A stretch of 36,907 bases of DNA from CAZTCJ01 sp964612085 (GCA_964612085.1 CAZTCJ010000033.1:1-36907); one strand, 5' to 3'. Numbered from the stretch's first letter, positions 21,545 through 29,491 are shown. Numbers and translations are program-made. Notes: generated by a model not told the origin, from the sequence alone.

Positions 21545-22666
21545 TCAGCCACCACTTTCCGTTTCGTCTTCCGGGTCCTCTTCTTCGTCGGACTCGTCCC
21601 GCAGCGGTTCATCAATAATAATGACCCGCGTTTCAGGCTGCCGATCCCTCAAGAAATCTTCCTGACGCTGATAGACATCGACGATGAAGGTCAGGCCATG
21701 GGCCGGCATCTTGCCGGTTGCGCCCACAAGACTGTCCGTGGCCGGACTGAGGCCCTGGGCGTTGACCAGATCGGCGATCTGCCAGTCGTAAACCGTGGCC
21801 TTTACCTTGGCGGATTCAGGCGGCGGCATGATTTCGAGCACGTCATCGCGGGCATAGTCCCGCAGATGGCTGATCAGGTCCTTGGGCCAGTCCGGAAAAA
21901 GCTGCTTTGCCCGCTCATAGGTTCTGGAGACCATCAGCGTTCCACGTATCATCGTCAAGCCGCGCATGGAATTGGCCAGATCCTTTGCGCTGAAGGCCAG
22001 GAGGGATTTGACATTCCGGCCGTTGAAGGCGACGGGCTGGATGCTCGGTCCCCCGATGACGCCGTGATAGAAGCCGTAAATGACGAGCGGATCGTCCCAA
22101 TAGCGGTAGACGATCCGGTAACGGATGTCATTGACGCTGAGGGGGATACCCGCGATGGTAACGAGCTTGGTGTCGAACAATTCGTCCTGACGGTCGCGGA
22201 TATTGCCGATGGGGTAGCGGGTGGCGATCTGCTCGATCACCAGCACATTGTGCAGATTGAGCCAGAAGGCCAGTTGCTCGTTCTTGCTCAGCTTCGTGTA
22301 ATCGATTTCGTTGCCGACCCGTTCGAGGTCCTTCCGATAGGCGGAAATACCTTCGACCGATGATCTGTTCATGAGGCTGAAGGATACGCGGTTGCATTCG
22401 TAGCGGAAGCGGCCCGTGTGGCCTTTGCGCAGGCGTGTGCCTTTGGGCGGTTCCCGGTCCATGGCATAGCGGCGCGTGGGCGTGCCGACCTGGAAAACGG
22501 AGCGCTGGAGGAAAAAGCTCCACAGGGAATAATCGAGTTCGTAAGCGGAGATTTCTTGGGACGTGCCGAAATAGCTGAAGTCCTCCGCCGCCTCTTCGGC
22601 GCGGGCGCCCGTTCCAGCCAGGACCACGAACACAAATGCAGCGACAGCTAGTTTGAACCCGATCAC
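21545..22666 (-). CDS. Exported DUF547 protein
   Basis: A 373-residue protein with a signal peptide (residues 2-23, ends GARAEE) and a DUF547 domain at about 130-260, recognised by NEQLAFWLNLHNVLVIEQI, then DDPLVIYGFYHGVIGGPSIQP and a following helical part. DUF547 is a widespread domain of unknown biochemical role, often distantly related to transglutaminase-like folds. The tail (about 345-373) is strongly acidic. Translation starts at GTG 22664-22666 with GGGGAGG six bases upstream. It is convergent with the CoA-transferase gene, only 12 bases apart. Confidence 0.85.
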   Translation of the reverse strand: MIGFKLAVAAFVFVVLAGTGARAEEAAEDFSYFGTSQEISAYELDYSLWSFFLQRSVFQVGTPTRRYAMDREPPKGTRLRKGHTGRFRYECNRVSFSLMNRSSVEGISAYRKDLERVGNEIDYTKLSKNEQLAFWLNLHNVLVIEQIATRYPIGNIRDRQDELFDTKLVTIAGIPLSVNDIRYRIVYRYWDDPLVIYGFYHGVIGGPSIQPVAFNGRNVKSLLAFSAKDLANSMRGLTMIRGTLMVSRTYERAKQLFPDWPKDLISHLRDYARDDVLEIMPPPESAKVKATVYDWQIADLVNAQGLSPATDSLVGATGKMPAHGLTFIVDVYQRQEDFLRDRQPETRVIIIDEPLRDESDEEEDPEDETESGG

Positions 22667-22699
22667 GACCGCCTCCCCAGGTTGTCCCTGTATCGGAGC

Positions 22700-23425
22700 C
22701 TATCCTAAGCGTAGTGGGGCGATGGGGTCTACTGTTGGTTTGACATCGTTTGACGGGCCGAACACAGCCTCGAAGCTCTGGCGCAGCGCGAGATCCGCGT
22801 CAGTCATGGTCACGGGCAGACCCAGATCCACCAGGCTCGTCACTCCGTGGCCTTGGATGCCGCAAGGCACGATGCCGGCGAAATGCTCCAGATCCGGATC
22901 GACATTGAGCGCGATGCCATGGAACGACACCCATTTGCGCACGCGGATGCCGATGGCGGCGATCTTGTCCTCGCGGCCGCCGCCCCGGTCCACCCAGACG
23001 CCGACCCGACCGTCGCGCCGTTCACCGCGTACATGGAACTGCCACAGGGTCTTGATGATCCAGTCCTCAAGGCCGTGGACGAAGCAGCGGATATCCGCGC
23101 CCCGCTGGCGCAGATCGAGCATCACATAAGCCACCCGCTGGCCGGGCCCATGATAGGTGTACTGACCGCCGCGCCCTGTCTTATGGACGGGAAAGCGCTC
23201 CGGGGTCAGAAGGTCCTGGGCCTGCGCGCTGGTCCCGGCAGTGTAAAGGGGCGGATGCTCCAGAAGCCAGACCTGATCGCCCGCCGTGCCATTCGCGATG
23301 GCATCGGCCCGGGCGGTCATCTCCCGGACGGCCGTGTCGTAATCGACAAGGGTATCGGACACGCGCCACTCCACGGGCGCATCGCGCCAGACCGGGGATC
23401 TGCATGTGTCCGCTTGCATGGTCAT
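22700..23425 (-). CDS. lipB: Octanoyltransferase LipB
   Basis: Transfers octanoyl groups from acyl carrier protein to lipoyl domains, the first step of lipoate synthesis, in the cytoplasm. Counted from the ATG at 23425 (241 residues): HPPLYTAGTSA at 57-67, RGGQYTYHGPGQ at 85-96, the catalytic Lys154 in DKIAAIGIRV, and the catalytic Cys188 in GIVPCGIQGHGV. Length fits the family. A longer frame upstream (to 23587) adds basic, unconserved residues; an ATG at 23476 is the other possible start. No clear ribosome site separates them. LipA is not in the window. Confidence 0.93.
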   Translation of the reverse strand: MTMQADTCRSPVWRDAPVEWRVSDTLVDYDTAVREMTARADAIANGTAGDQVWLLEHPPLYTAGTSAQAQDLLTPERFPVHKTGRGGQYTYHGPGQRVAYVMLDLRQRGADIRCFVHGLEDWIIKTLWQFHVRGERRDGRVGVWVDRGGGREDKIAAIGIRVRKWVSFHGIALNVDPDLEHFAGIVPCGIQGHGVTSLVDLGLPVTMTDADLALRQSFEAVFGPSNDVKPTVDPIAPLRLG

Positions 23426-23603
23426 GATCAGCTTAACTAGGAAATCGGCAAGGGTCCGGCAACCCGCCCGTGCCATGGTGAAGATCTTATGAGCAGGCTG
23501 CCTGGCCGACCCGCTCCCCCTTTCCGACCACCCCAAGGGTACCCTGAATTGGATGGCCGGGAAGGAGGAGCGGGCCGGTGGTGCCACGTATCAAAGGTGT
23601 CCA

Positions 23604-23846
23604 ATGAGCGTTCTGGGATCGGTAAAGGTCGAGATTTCCGTTGTGCTGGGCCGGGCGACCTTGCCCATGCATCAGCTCTTGCGCATGGGCCGGGGCGCCG
23701 TGATCGAGCTCGATTCCTGCCAGAATGACGAGGTCTGGGTGCTGGCCAATAATCAGCCCATCGCGCGCGGCGAAATCATTATCCAAGGCGACCGGATCGC
23801 CGTGTCCATCACCGACAAGATCGGCATGGGTTTCGATTGGTCATAA
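23604..23846 (+). CDS. fliN: FliN-like flagellar motor switch protein (SpoA domain)
   Basis: An 80-residue protein made of one SpoA/FliN domain: VKVEISVVLGRATLPMHQLLRMGRG, then VIELDSCQNDEVWVLANNQPIARGEI, ending SITDKIG. FliN forms the lower ring of the flagellar C-ring and binds export and switch components. I use the ATG at 23604, seven bases after AAAGG; a longer frame from 23553 lacks such a site. The protein is shorter than many FliN proteins and lacks the extended N-terminus. No other flagellar gene adjoins; the neighbours are LipB and sulfate-assimilation genes. It could be the only FliN of the cell, placed away from its cluster, or a paralogue. Confidence 0.85.
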   Translation: MSVLGSVKVEISVVLGRATLPMHQLLRMGRGAVIELDSCQNDEVWVLANNQPIARGEIIIQGDRIAVSITDKIGMGFDWS

Positions 23847-23857
23847 ATACAGTCAAG

Positions 23858-23877
23858 ATTTGTAATTAATAACAAAT
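23858..23877. promoter_or_regulatory. AT-rich inverted repeat upstream of the siroheme/APS-reductase operon
   Basis: ATTTGT (23858-23863) and ACAAAT (23872-23877) flank AATTAATA. It is the most AT-rich spot nearby, 85-105 bases before the operon start, and fits the T-N11-A style of a LysR-type site such as a CysB homologue would use. TTGAAA at about 23891 could be a -35 element, but no clear -10 follows. Confidence 0.4.
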
Positions 23878-23962
23878 TCCAACTTTCTGTTGAAAATATT
23901 TCTCCGCCTGCTTAGCTCCATGGGAAACCTTGTTTCACACAAGCGGCGGAGCGCGCCTTCCC

Positions 23963-24535
23963 ATGTTCCCGATCATGCTGGATATCAGCGAATTTCCCGT
24001 GGCCGTTGTGGGGAATTCACCGGCGGCAGCCCGGCGGATCGCGCTTCTCGATGCGGGCGGGGCCCGGTATCTGAGCGTTTTTGCCGATGATCCTGGCGTC
24101 GAACTGCGCGAACAGGCCGGCGACCGGCTGACCGGCCGGCTGCCCACGGACGCGGAAGTGGCCGCCCAACGGGTGATCTTCACCGCCGATCTGCCCGACG
24201 CGCAGGCCGAACGGATCGCGGCGGTGGCGCGGGACGCCCGCGTGCTGCTCAACACCGAAGATGTGCGCCCGCTCTGCGATTTCCACGTGCCCAGCATGGT
24301 GCGCCGGGGCGACCTGCTGCTCACCATTTCCACCAACGGCAAGTCGCCGGGCCTTGCGCGGCGTTTGCGCAAAAGCTTCGAAGCGCAGTTCGGTCCCGAA
24401 TGGGCCGACCGCTTGGACGAGATCGCGGCGGCGCGGTCACGCTGGCGGACGGAAAATCTGTCCTTGCCGGAGATGGCCCAGCGCACCGAAGAGATGATCG
24501 CCGCAAAAGGCTGGCTGAAAGGATGGCTCTCATGA
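23963..24535 (+). CDS. Siroheme synthase N-terminal type (precorrin-2 dehydrogenase/ferrochelatase)
   Basis: A 190-residue stand-alone equivalent of the CysG N-terminal half (Met8p type), which oxidises precorrin-2 and inserts iron to make siroheme for sulfite or nitrite reductase. FPVAVVGNSPAAARRI is the NAD-binding start; the usual GGG of this loop is GNS here, a departure worth noting. NTEDVRPLCDFHVPSMVRRGDLLLTISTNGKSP (residues about 103-135) is the conserved core with the catalytic Asp region. I start at the ATG 23963; an upstream TTG (23930) and an ATG at 23975 are alternatives. The uroporphyrinogen methyltransferase half is absent and must be elsewhere. The stop TGA overlaps the ATG of cysH. 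Confidence 0.85.
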   Translation: MFPIMLDISEFPVAVVGNSPAAARRIALLDAGGARYLSVFADDPGVELREQAGDRLTGRLPTDAEVAAQRVIFTADLPDAQAERIAAVARDARVLLNTEDVRPLCDFHVPSMVRRGDLLLTISTNGKSPGLARRLRKSFEAQFGPEWADRLDEIAAARSRWRTENLSLPEMAQRTEEMIAAKGWLKGWLS

Positions 24536-25341
24536 GCGTGACCACTTTGCCTTTGAAGAACGGCCGCGTCGAAGGGCGCCCTGTGAAGCCTGCGCCTGAA
24601 GCCCTAGATATGCCGCAGACGGAGGATCCCGGGGCACTGGCGGAGCGGCTCGCGGATCTGCAAGCCCGGTATGGCACTCTGTCCGGGGAGGATTTGCTCC
24701 GGACCATGATCGAAACCGAGTTTGCCGGCAAGATCGCCGTGGTCTCGTCCTTCGGGGCGGAATCGGCGGTGCTGCTCCATCTGGTGGCGCGGATCGACCC
24801 GGCGGTGCCGGTGCTGTTCCTCAATACGGGCAAGCTGTTCGGCGAGACCCTGCGTTACCGCGACCGGCTTCAGGACACGTTGGGCCTGACGGATATCCGC
24901 GCGCTCAGGCCTCACCCGGTGGACGAGGCCAAATTCGATCCGGGCGGCACGCTCTGGGCCAGCGATCCGGATGCCTGCTGCGCCTTCCGCAAAGTGGCGC
25001 CGCTCGAACGGGGTCTGAGAGGCTTCGAGGCCCAGATCACGGGCCGCAAGCGTTTCCAGACGGCGGCCCGGGGCGCCATGCCGACCATCGAGGTCTCGAA
25101 AGGCCGCTTCAAGATCAATCCCCTGGCCGATTGGAACCTGGAGCGCCTGACCGCTTATGTGGAGGAGCACAAGCTGCCGCGCCATCCGCTGGTCAAGGAC
25201 GGTTATCTTTCCATCGGCTGCATGCCCTGCACCGACCGGGTGAAAGAGGGTGCGGACTACCGCTCGGGCCGTTGGGCGGGCCAGGACAAGGACGAATGCG
25301 GCATTCACGGCCCCGGCTTCACCGACGGCGAGGGGATCTGA
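24532..25341 (+). CDS. cysH: Assimilatory adenylyl-sulfate (APS) reductase
   Basis: A 269-residue sulfonucleotide reductase. VSSFGAESAVLLHL at 71-84 is the PP-loop; Cys149-Cys150 and Cys230-x-x-Cys233 are the four ligands of the [4Fe-4S] cluster that marks APS-specific reductases; ECGIHG (Cys256) is the C-terminal catalytic cysteine that forms the thiosulfonate. So APS rather than PAPS is the likely substrate, and sulfite the product. The ATG overlaps the upstream TGA (ATGA), with AAAGGA nine bases before, so translation is coupled to the siroheme gene. Siroheme is the cofactor of the next enzyme, sulfite reductase, which is not seen here. Confidence 0.93.
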   Translation: MSVTTLPLKNGRVEGRPVKPAPEALDMPQTEDPGALAERLADLQARYGTLSGEDLLRTMIETEFAGKIAVVSSFGAESAVLLHLVARIDPAVPVLFLNTGKLFGETLRYRDRLQDTLGLTDIRALRPHPVDEAKFDPGGTLWASDPDACCAFRKVAPLERGLRGFEAQITGRKRFQTAARGAMPTIEVSKGRFKINPLADWNLERLTAYVEEHKLPRHPLVKDGYLSIGCMPCTDRVKEGADYRSGRWAGQDKDECGIHGPGFTDGEGI

Positions 25342-25379
25342 TCCTTCTCCCGCCTGCCGGGCCGCGCTAGGCTTCTTTC

Positions 25380-25877
25380 ATGCAGAACGCTCTTTGGCTC
25401 TCTTTCGCTCTGCCGAGCTGGTATTTCAGCACGCTTCTGGCGCTGTTCAATCCGGGCACGGCGATCATCTCCGCCGTCGTGTGGATCGGCACGCTCTGTC
25501 TTGTCGCGGCGGTCGTTCTCGGGATCCGGCGGCGTTTGCCCGTCCTGTTCTGGTTTGGCCTGTCGCCGCTCATGAGCCAGATCCTGGTGGCCGTGGCCGG
25601 GCTTTATCGCGGCCAGGTGCCGGATCCGCAGGCCACCTGGATCCTGCTTGGTTTTCTGACACTCCAGGGCGTTTTCCTGAGCGGGTTGCTCATGGGCATC
25701 GTGTTCACACAGGTCCGTGCCCGCCAGAGCCCGGAAGCCCCTGTCTCACCCACCAACCGTCCGGCCCCGGCCGGGGGCGCGCTGCTGCCAGCGGCGCTGC
25801 TCGATATCTTCTGCATCACCTACGCCCTGTTCGCCGCCTTCATCGCCGGCATGGCGTTTCAGGATGTCTGGCTTTGA
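25380..25877 (+). CDS. Four-helix membrane protein of unknown function
   Basis: A 165-residue hydrophobic protein with membrane segments at about 5-25, 28-48, 55-75 and 85-107, a Pro/Ala linker at 112-132, and a last segment at 135-160. I do not recognise a family. The ATG lies 38 bases after the cysH stop, with only AGG upstream, so it may be a weakly translated tail of the sulfur operon or an independent gene. No charged or metal-binding motif suggests a transport role. Confidence 0.7.
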   Translation: MQNALWLSFALPSWYFSTLLALFNPGTAIISAVVWIGTLCLVAAVVLGIRRRLPVLFWFGLSPLMSQILVAVAGLYRGQVPDPQATWILLGFLTLQGVFLSGLLMGIVFTQVRARQSPEAPVSPTNRPAPAGGALLPAALLDIFCITYALFAAFIAGMAFQDVWL

Positions 25878-25939
25878 TACTTCACAAGGCAGCGGGGATC
25901 TGATAGATCGCAGGGCTCTTCCCAAGGGAGCCTAGGTGT

Positions 25940-26026
25940 GCGGCCGTGGCGGAATTGGTAGACGCGCAGCGTTGAGGTCGCTGTCCGGTAACACGGGTGG
26001 AAGTTCGAGTCTTCTCGGCCGCACCA
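25940..26026 (+). tRNA. tRNA-Leu (anticodon GAG)
   Basis: An 87-base class II tRNA. Acceptor GCGGCCG (25940-25946) pairs with CGGCCGC (26016-26022), followed by A and an encoded CCA (26024-26026). The anticodon stem CAGCG/CGCTG (25967-25971, 25979-25983) holds loop TTGAGGT with anticodon GAG at 25974-25976, reading CUC and CUU. A long variable arm and a TTCGAGT T-loop are present, as expected for tRNA-Leu. No integrase or repeated tRNA 3' end is seen nearby. Confidence 0.96.
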
Positions 26027-26034
26027 TCCGCTTT

Positions 26035-26064
26035 CGCTGATTTTGGCGAAGCCAAAATCTAGCG
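26035..26064 (+). terminator. Hairpin downstream of tRNA-Leu
   Basis: GATTTTGGC (26039-26047) and GCCAAAATC (26051-26059) pair perfectly around GAA, with CGCT/AGCG (26035-26038, 26061-26064) extending the stem past one unpaired T. No T-run follows. It may end or process the tRNA transcript. Confidence 0.55.
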
Positions 26065-26099
26065 ACAGCGGGATTGGGTCGTTCCAATCCTGCTGTAGC

Positions 26100-26250
26100 G
26101 TGTGAAACGGACCCGCTTCGCCAGCATTAGCGTGGCGCGTGTCTCGCCGTAGCTCCACCCGGAGCGTAGGCGGACAGCGCTGAGCGAAGACAGGCAAGTA
26201 CCCCGCCCCTCTGCGAGAAGCTGTCCCGCGGGCGTTCCATAGGTACGAAG
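26100..26250. repeat. REP-like intergenic sequence after tRNA-Leu
   Basis: The stretch mixes CGTAGCTCCACCCGGAGCGTAGGCGG-like imperfect palindrome sequence (26151-26173 region) with related words such as GCGAAGACAGG and TACGAAGGCGGA. This resembles the small dispersed GTAGGCGG/GAAGGCGG palindromes found between genes in many alphaproteobacteria. It cannot be confirmed as a repeat without the genome. Confidence 0.3.
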
Positions 26251-26254
26251 GCGG

Positions 26255-26848
26255 ATGTGGCGCTGCTTCGGCTGGGCAAGCCGTCAAAGGGGGCCAGACA
26301 TTTCCGAACGCTTCCCGGCATCAGCTGCGCGCAGGCTATTGGCCTTCGCTGCCGATTATGTGGTGATCGCGCTTTATATCATTGCTCTAACCGCCGTGGG
26401 GGTCGCATTGTCCGGCGCAGGGTCGGATGTACCAACGACGGGTGCGGACAAAATCCAGGGACATCTGTTGGCGTTCCTGGTGCTGACTTTGCCCGTGATT
26501 CTGTACTTCGCTTTGTTCGAACGGTTCGCCGCCGGCGCAACGCCAGGCAAGCGCTTATCCCGTCTCGCCGTAGCGTCAGGTGACTCAGCGGTGCCCGGTC
26601 TGGTGCAAACGTTTCTGCGCAATGCGCTTAAGTTCCTGCCTTGGGAACTCGCCCACACGGCCATTTGGCATGTGCCGGGGCGGCCCTTCCTGGACCCGAT
26701 GCCGACCTTGAATCTGGTGGTGTGCATCGCGGCGTTGCTGATCGCGGGTCTGTATGTTGTGACACTGTTTGGCCCAAGCCGCCGCACGCCCTATGACGTC
26801 TTGTCGAGGACAACTGTGTTTTTGCGTCAGCAAACGGTCCGGCAATAG
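26255..26848 (+). CDS. RDD-family membrane protein
   Basis: A 197-residue RDD-domain protein with membrane segments at about 30-50, 72-90 and 150-170. The family signature is visible as ARRLLAFAADYVVIALY (the R and D of the first helix) and FERFAAGATPGKRLSRLAV, the loop after the second helix. RDD proteins are small integral membrane proteins, in part proposed as transporters or assembly factors; the function is not assigned here. The first 25 residues are unlike the family, so translation may start later, but no internal ATG precedes the first helix. AAGG lies about six bases before the ATG. Confidence 0.8.
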   Translation: MWRCFGWASRQRGPDISERFPASAARRLLAFAADYVVIALYIIALTAVGVALSGAGSDVPTTGADKIQGHLLAFLVLTLPVILYFALFERFAAGATPGKRLSRLAVASGDSAVPGLVQTFLRNALKFLPWELAHTAIWHVPGRPFLDPMPTLNLVVCIAALLIAGLYVVTLFGPSRRTPYDVLSRTTVFLRQQTVRQ

Positions 26849-27062
26849 GCTCCTCTGGAGCTTCCATCCATCAGTATGCACCACGATATGAAGTCATCGC
26901 GCGAAGCACCCTGGAGCGTGTGCAATAACGGCTCACCCAGCTCAAGGGGCAGCAGGCGACATCAACGCGCGTGGCTCAAAAGACACATATTCAAAAAAGT
27001 GCATGTCCAGTGCTTTTACCGTTCCTCCTTTCCCCAAATTTATTTACCTTACCATTCAGTAA

Positions 27063-27078
27063 TGGCAGGAGTTGTGCA
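27063..27078 (+). promoter_or_regulatory. Sigma-54 (-24/-12) promoter candidate
   Basis: TGGCAGGAGTTGTGCA matches the sigma-54 consensus TGGCACG-N4-TTGCA at nearly every fixed position, with GG and GC exactly ten bases apart. It is oriented toward the PEP-CTERM gene, whose start is 79 bases downstream. PEP-CTERM genes in several bacteria depend on RpoN and the PrsK/PrsR pair. The remaining gene-free part of 26849-27062 shows nothing I can name. Confidence 0.6.
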
Positions 27079-27156
27079 GGCGTCGAATGCGGGAATTCGG
27101 CGCCTTCTTTTAAGACACGCAGCCGCTGTATATGAATGATGAAAGGGATGTTCGAA

Positions 27157-27843
27157 ATGGTTTCCGTCTGCAAATTCGTTAATCGCAAAACAGGGTTTGC
27201 GAGCCTGTGCGCTGGCGCTGCTTTCCTGATCGGCGCCGCCCTGCAACCGGCCCACGCTATTTTGACGGTCGATGTGACCGGCGCGCCCGGCAGCGGCGTC
27301 ACCACCTGGACCTTCGGCGGGTCCTCCACCGCGAATGCCAACGGGACGATCCGTACGACCGGGCAAGGCGGCACTCAGTTCCGGGACGATGACTCCGTCG
27401 AATTCGATCTGTCCTACATCAGCGACAGCAGCATCCAGAATCAGTTCTTCGCTCTGGCCAGCGGCTCGGCCGAGATTACGATCGGCGGCGAGACACAGAC
27501 GATTACGCAAATCTGGCTGGACGATGACCCGAGCGGTTCGGGCAGCCCGTTCGACGATTTGGCGATCCGCACCCAGAATGGTTTGAGCTATTCGACTGGA
27601 GAGGCGTCGTCCTGGACGGGAACCTTTACGGTGAACCTGGATATCAACAGTCTCGAAACCGGCACGTTCTTCAGCACGCCGGGCAATATCGCCGGTCCGG
27701 ATTTTGCCGCCGGTCCTGGCAATGTGCGAATGACCATTGCCGCCGTCCCGGAACCCTCCACCTGGATCATGATGATCCTGGGCTTCGGTCTCGTTGGCAT
27801 GCAGCTTCAGCGCAAGCGCCGGAAGGCTCTCGCCGCCGCCTGA
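27157..27843 (+). CDS. PEP-CTERM exported protein
   Basis: A 228-residue secreted protein: signal peptide at about 8-37 (ends QPAHA), an Asn/Gly/Thr-rich beta-type body, and a C-terminal sorting tail VPEPSTWIMMILGFGLVGMQL followed in total by a basic end (residues 199-228). That tail is the PEPxxWxMM form of the PEP-CTERM signal, cut by an exosortase and linked to exopolysaccharide export. I take the ATG at 27157 because AAAGGG lies nine bases before it; upstream in-frame ATGs at 27136, 27139 and 27148 surround that site. The exosortase itself is not in the window. A sigma-54-like promoter precedes the gene. Confidence 0.9.
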   Translation: MVSVCKFVNRKTGFASLCAGAAFLIGAALQPAHAILTVDVTGAPGSGVTTWTFGGSSTANANGTIRTTGQGGTQFRDDDSVEFDLSYISDSSIQNQFFALASGSAEITIGGETQTITQIWLDDDPSGSGSPFDDLAIRTQNGLSYSTGEASSWTGTFTVNLDINSLETGTFFSTPGNIAGPDFAAGPGNVRMTIAAVPEPSTWIMMILGFGLVGMQLQRKRRKALAAA

Positions 27844-27871
27844 TCGGCGTACGGATAATCCGACGGATTTG

Positions 27872-27903
27872 AGGGCGGTCTTCGGGCCGCCCTTTCTCGT
27901 TTG
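27872..27903 (+). terminator. Intrinsic terminator with TTCG tetraloop
   Basis: AGGGCGGTC (27872-27880) and GGCCGCCCT (27885-27893) pair (one wobble) around TTCG; TTCTCGTTT follows. It ends the PEP-CTERM transcript and sits just before the convergent vapC stop. Confidence 0.75.
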
Positions 27904-27913
27904 AGGGCCGTCT

Positions 27914-28285
27914 TCATCCGTCTTCGGAAAAGCCGATGCCCAGATCCATGGCAACGGCGTTGAGGCGCGCGTCCCGTGTCCAAAGCCGCATGGGCGCCGA
28001 TAACAGGGTGCTGGCCAAGAGGTGAGCATCCACATAGCCGATACCTCGTCCGTGAAGGCGGCGCTCGGCGATCATGTCCAGGACCTCGCTGTCTGTTGCT
28101 ATCACCGCCTCGGGCAGATTGCGCAGCAGGGCGATGATCGTCTTTCTGTCTTTCAGCGATCCCAAAGACACTTCCCCGATGATGTGGGGATGGATGGCGA
28201 TGGCCGTGGCGTTGAGACGGTCGGCCAAACGCTTGTCGCCCTTGCGCAGATGATCGATCCACACGGAGGTATCGGCGAGCAGCAT
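27914..28285 (-). CDS. vapC: VapC-type PIN-domain toxin
   Basis: A 123-residue PIN-domain ribonuclease. The four acidic metal-binding residues are in place: Asp5 (LADTSVW), Glu38 (IGEVSLG), Asp86 (YVDAHLLAS) and Asp105 (TRDARL). VapC toxins cut tRNA or rRNA when their antitoxin is degraded. The gene starts nine bases after the antitoxin stop on the same strand, the usual order. All catalytic residues are kept, so it is probably active. Confidence 0.92.
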   Translation of the reverse strand: MLLADTSVWIDHLRKGDKRLADRLNATAIAIHPHIIGEVSLGSLKDRKTIIALLRNLPEAVIATDSEVLDMIAERRLHGRGIGYVDAHLLASTLLSAPMRLWTRDARLNAVAMDLGIGFSEDG

Positions 28286-28294
28286 CGCCGGGAT

Positions 28295-28495
28295 TTACGC
28301 TTTGCCGGGCAAGCGCCGCCGGGGCGGCGCCCTGAGATCCGGTTCGGAGCCGCCCAACAGGGCAAGCCGTTTGGCGCTTTCCCGTTCGATCAGCGCTTCC
28401 AAGGCCTCCCGGATAAGGGCCGGGCGCTCCCGGATTTGCGATAAAGCCGTCGCTTCTTCAAGCAGGCTATCGTCGATGGTGATGGTGGTGCGCAT
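28295..28495 (-). CDS. vapB: VapB-type ribbon-helix-helix antitoxin
   Basis: A 66-residue antitoxin. MRTTITIDDSLLEEA is the ribbon strand and first helix of a ribbon-helix-helix DNA-binding fold; the second helix follows, and the basic C-terminal part should wrap the toxin. It probably represses its own promoter just upstream (28496-28553), which I could not resolve. AGGA precedes the ATG. Confidence 0.9.
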   Translation of the reverse strand: MRTTITIDDSLLEEATALSQIRERPALIREALEALIERESAKRLALLGGSEPDLRAPPRRRLPGKA

Positions 28496-28553
28496 GAGCT
28501 TATCCTGGCTAACTGTCGCGCTGCACCAAATATCGCATCAATTGATGTTCTTT

Positions 28554-29465
28554 TCAATGATTCATGGTGCTGCCCCAGAGGCGCGGCACCAGAACCGGAA
28601 TCCCCGCCACCTGGCCGTCATAGTCGGGGTAGCGGGCACGTTTGCGCTTCAGCATCATGGGAATGCTGATGAACGTGAACAACGCGGTCATGGCCAGAGG
28701 GCCGATGATGGTTGCCCACCAGGCCGGATCGGCGGCGAGCGCGAACAGCCACAGGCCCCACCAGAACAGGATTTCGCCGAAATAGTTCGGGTGCTGAGAA
28801 CGCCGCCACAGGCCGGTATCGCAGACCTTGCCGGGTACGGTATTGTCCCGCTTGAAGCGCACGAGCTGTTCGTCCGCCTGCGCCTCGATGCAGATGGCGG
28901 CGCCCGTGACGAGAACGGCGAGGGCGTCGAGCCAGCCCAGCGGTGTCTCCGAGACCGTCACCGGATAAAGCGCCACCATGCCGGCGAAGACCAGCAGGGT
29001 GGGGAAGAGCGCGATGCCGAACAGATTGACCAGCGGGAACCAGGGCCCGGATGCGGCGCGCAGGTCCCGGTAGCGGAAATCCTCATGGGCCAGATCCCGC
29101 CAGCGGCGCATGCAATTGACCGTCAGCCGCACGGCCCACAGGCTCACCAGCACGAGCGCCAGGGCTTCACGGATCGTCAGGGCCTCGAAGCCGCCATTGC
29201 GCCAGATCCAATAGGCCAGGATCAGGGGCGGGGCCACGCTCCAATAGGGGTCGTAGAGGCTGGCGTTGCGGAACCCCATGCCGATGGCCGCCACCACCAG
29301 GGTCGCGGCGATGTCGGCGGCGAACGCCACCCACAGCGCGGGCCCGTCCGCCCACAGCCCGCCAACACCGATGGCGGCGGCGAGGGCCGCGCCATAGGCC
29401 AGCAGGCAGGCGCCGCCAGGGCTCCAACGCCTTGAAATGACAGAGTTTTCACCCCCGCTTGTCAC
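28554..29465 (-). CDS. DUF1295 membrane protein (steroid 5-alpha-reductase-like)
   Basis: A 303-residue multi-pass inner-membrane protein with about seven helices. DPYWSVAPPLI near 72-82, ADEQLVRFKRD near 202-212 and the signature GLWRRSQHPNYFGEILFWWGLW near 223-244 mark the DUF1295 family, related to steroid reductases and isoprenylcysteine methyltransferases. The reaction is not known. Translation starts at a GTG (29463-29465), with AAAGGAG eight bases upstream. Divergent from the photolyase-like gene. Confidence 0.88.
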   Translation of the reverse strand: MTSGGENSVISRRWSPGGACLLAYGAALAAAIGVGGLWADGPALWVAFAADIAATLVVAAIGMGFRNASLYDPYWSVAPPLILAYWIWRNGGFEALTIREALALVLVSLWAVRLTVNCMRRWRDLAHEDFRYRDLRAASGPWFPLVNLFGIALFPTLLVFAGMVALYPVTVSETPLGWLDALAVLVTGAAICIEAQADEQLVRFKRDNTVPGKVCDTGLWRRSQHPNYFGEILFWWGLWLFALAADPAWWATIIGPLAMTALFTFISIPMMLKRKRARYPDYDGQVAGIPVLVPRLWGSTMNH

Positions 29466-29491
29466 GCGCGCGGCTCCTTTGTGTTATAATC

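Noticed and set aside
25859..26287. 142-codon minus-strand frame containing REDSNFHPCYRTAT
   Set aside because: This is the well-known spurious translation of a tRNA-Leu complement.
25940..27843. Genomic island inserted at tRNA-Leu
   Set aside because: No integrase and no repeated tRNA 3' end were found in the following sequence; gene style does not change.
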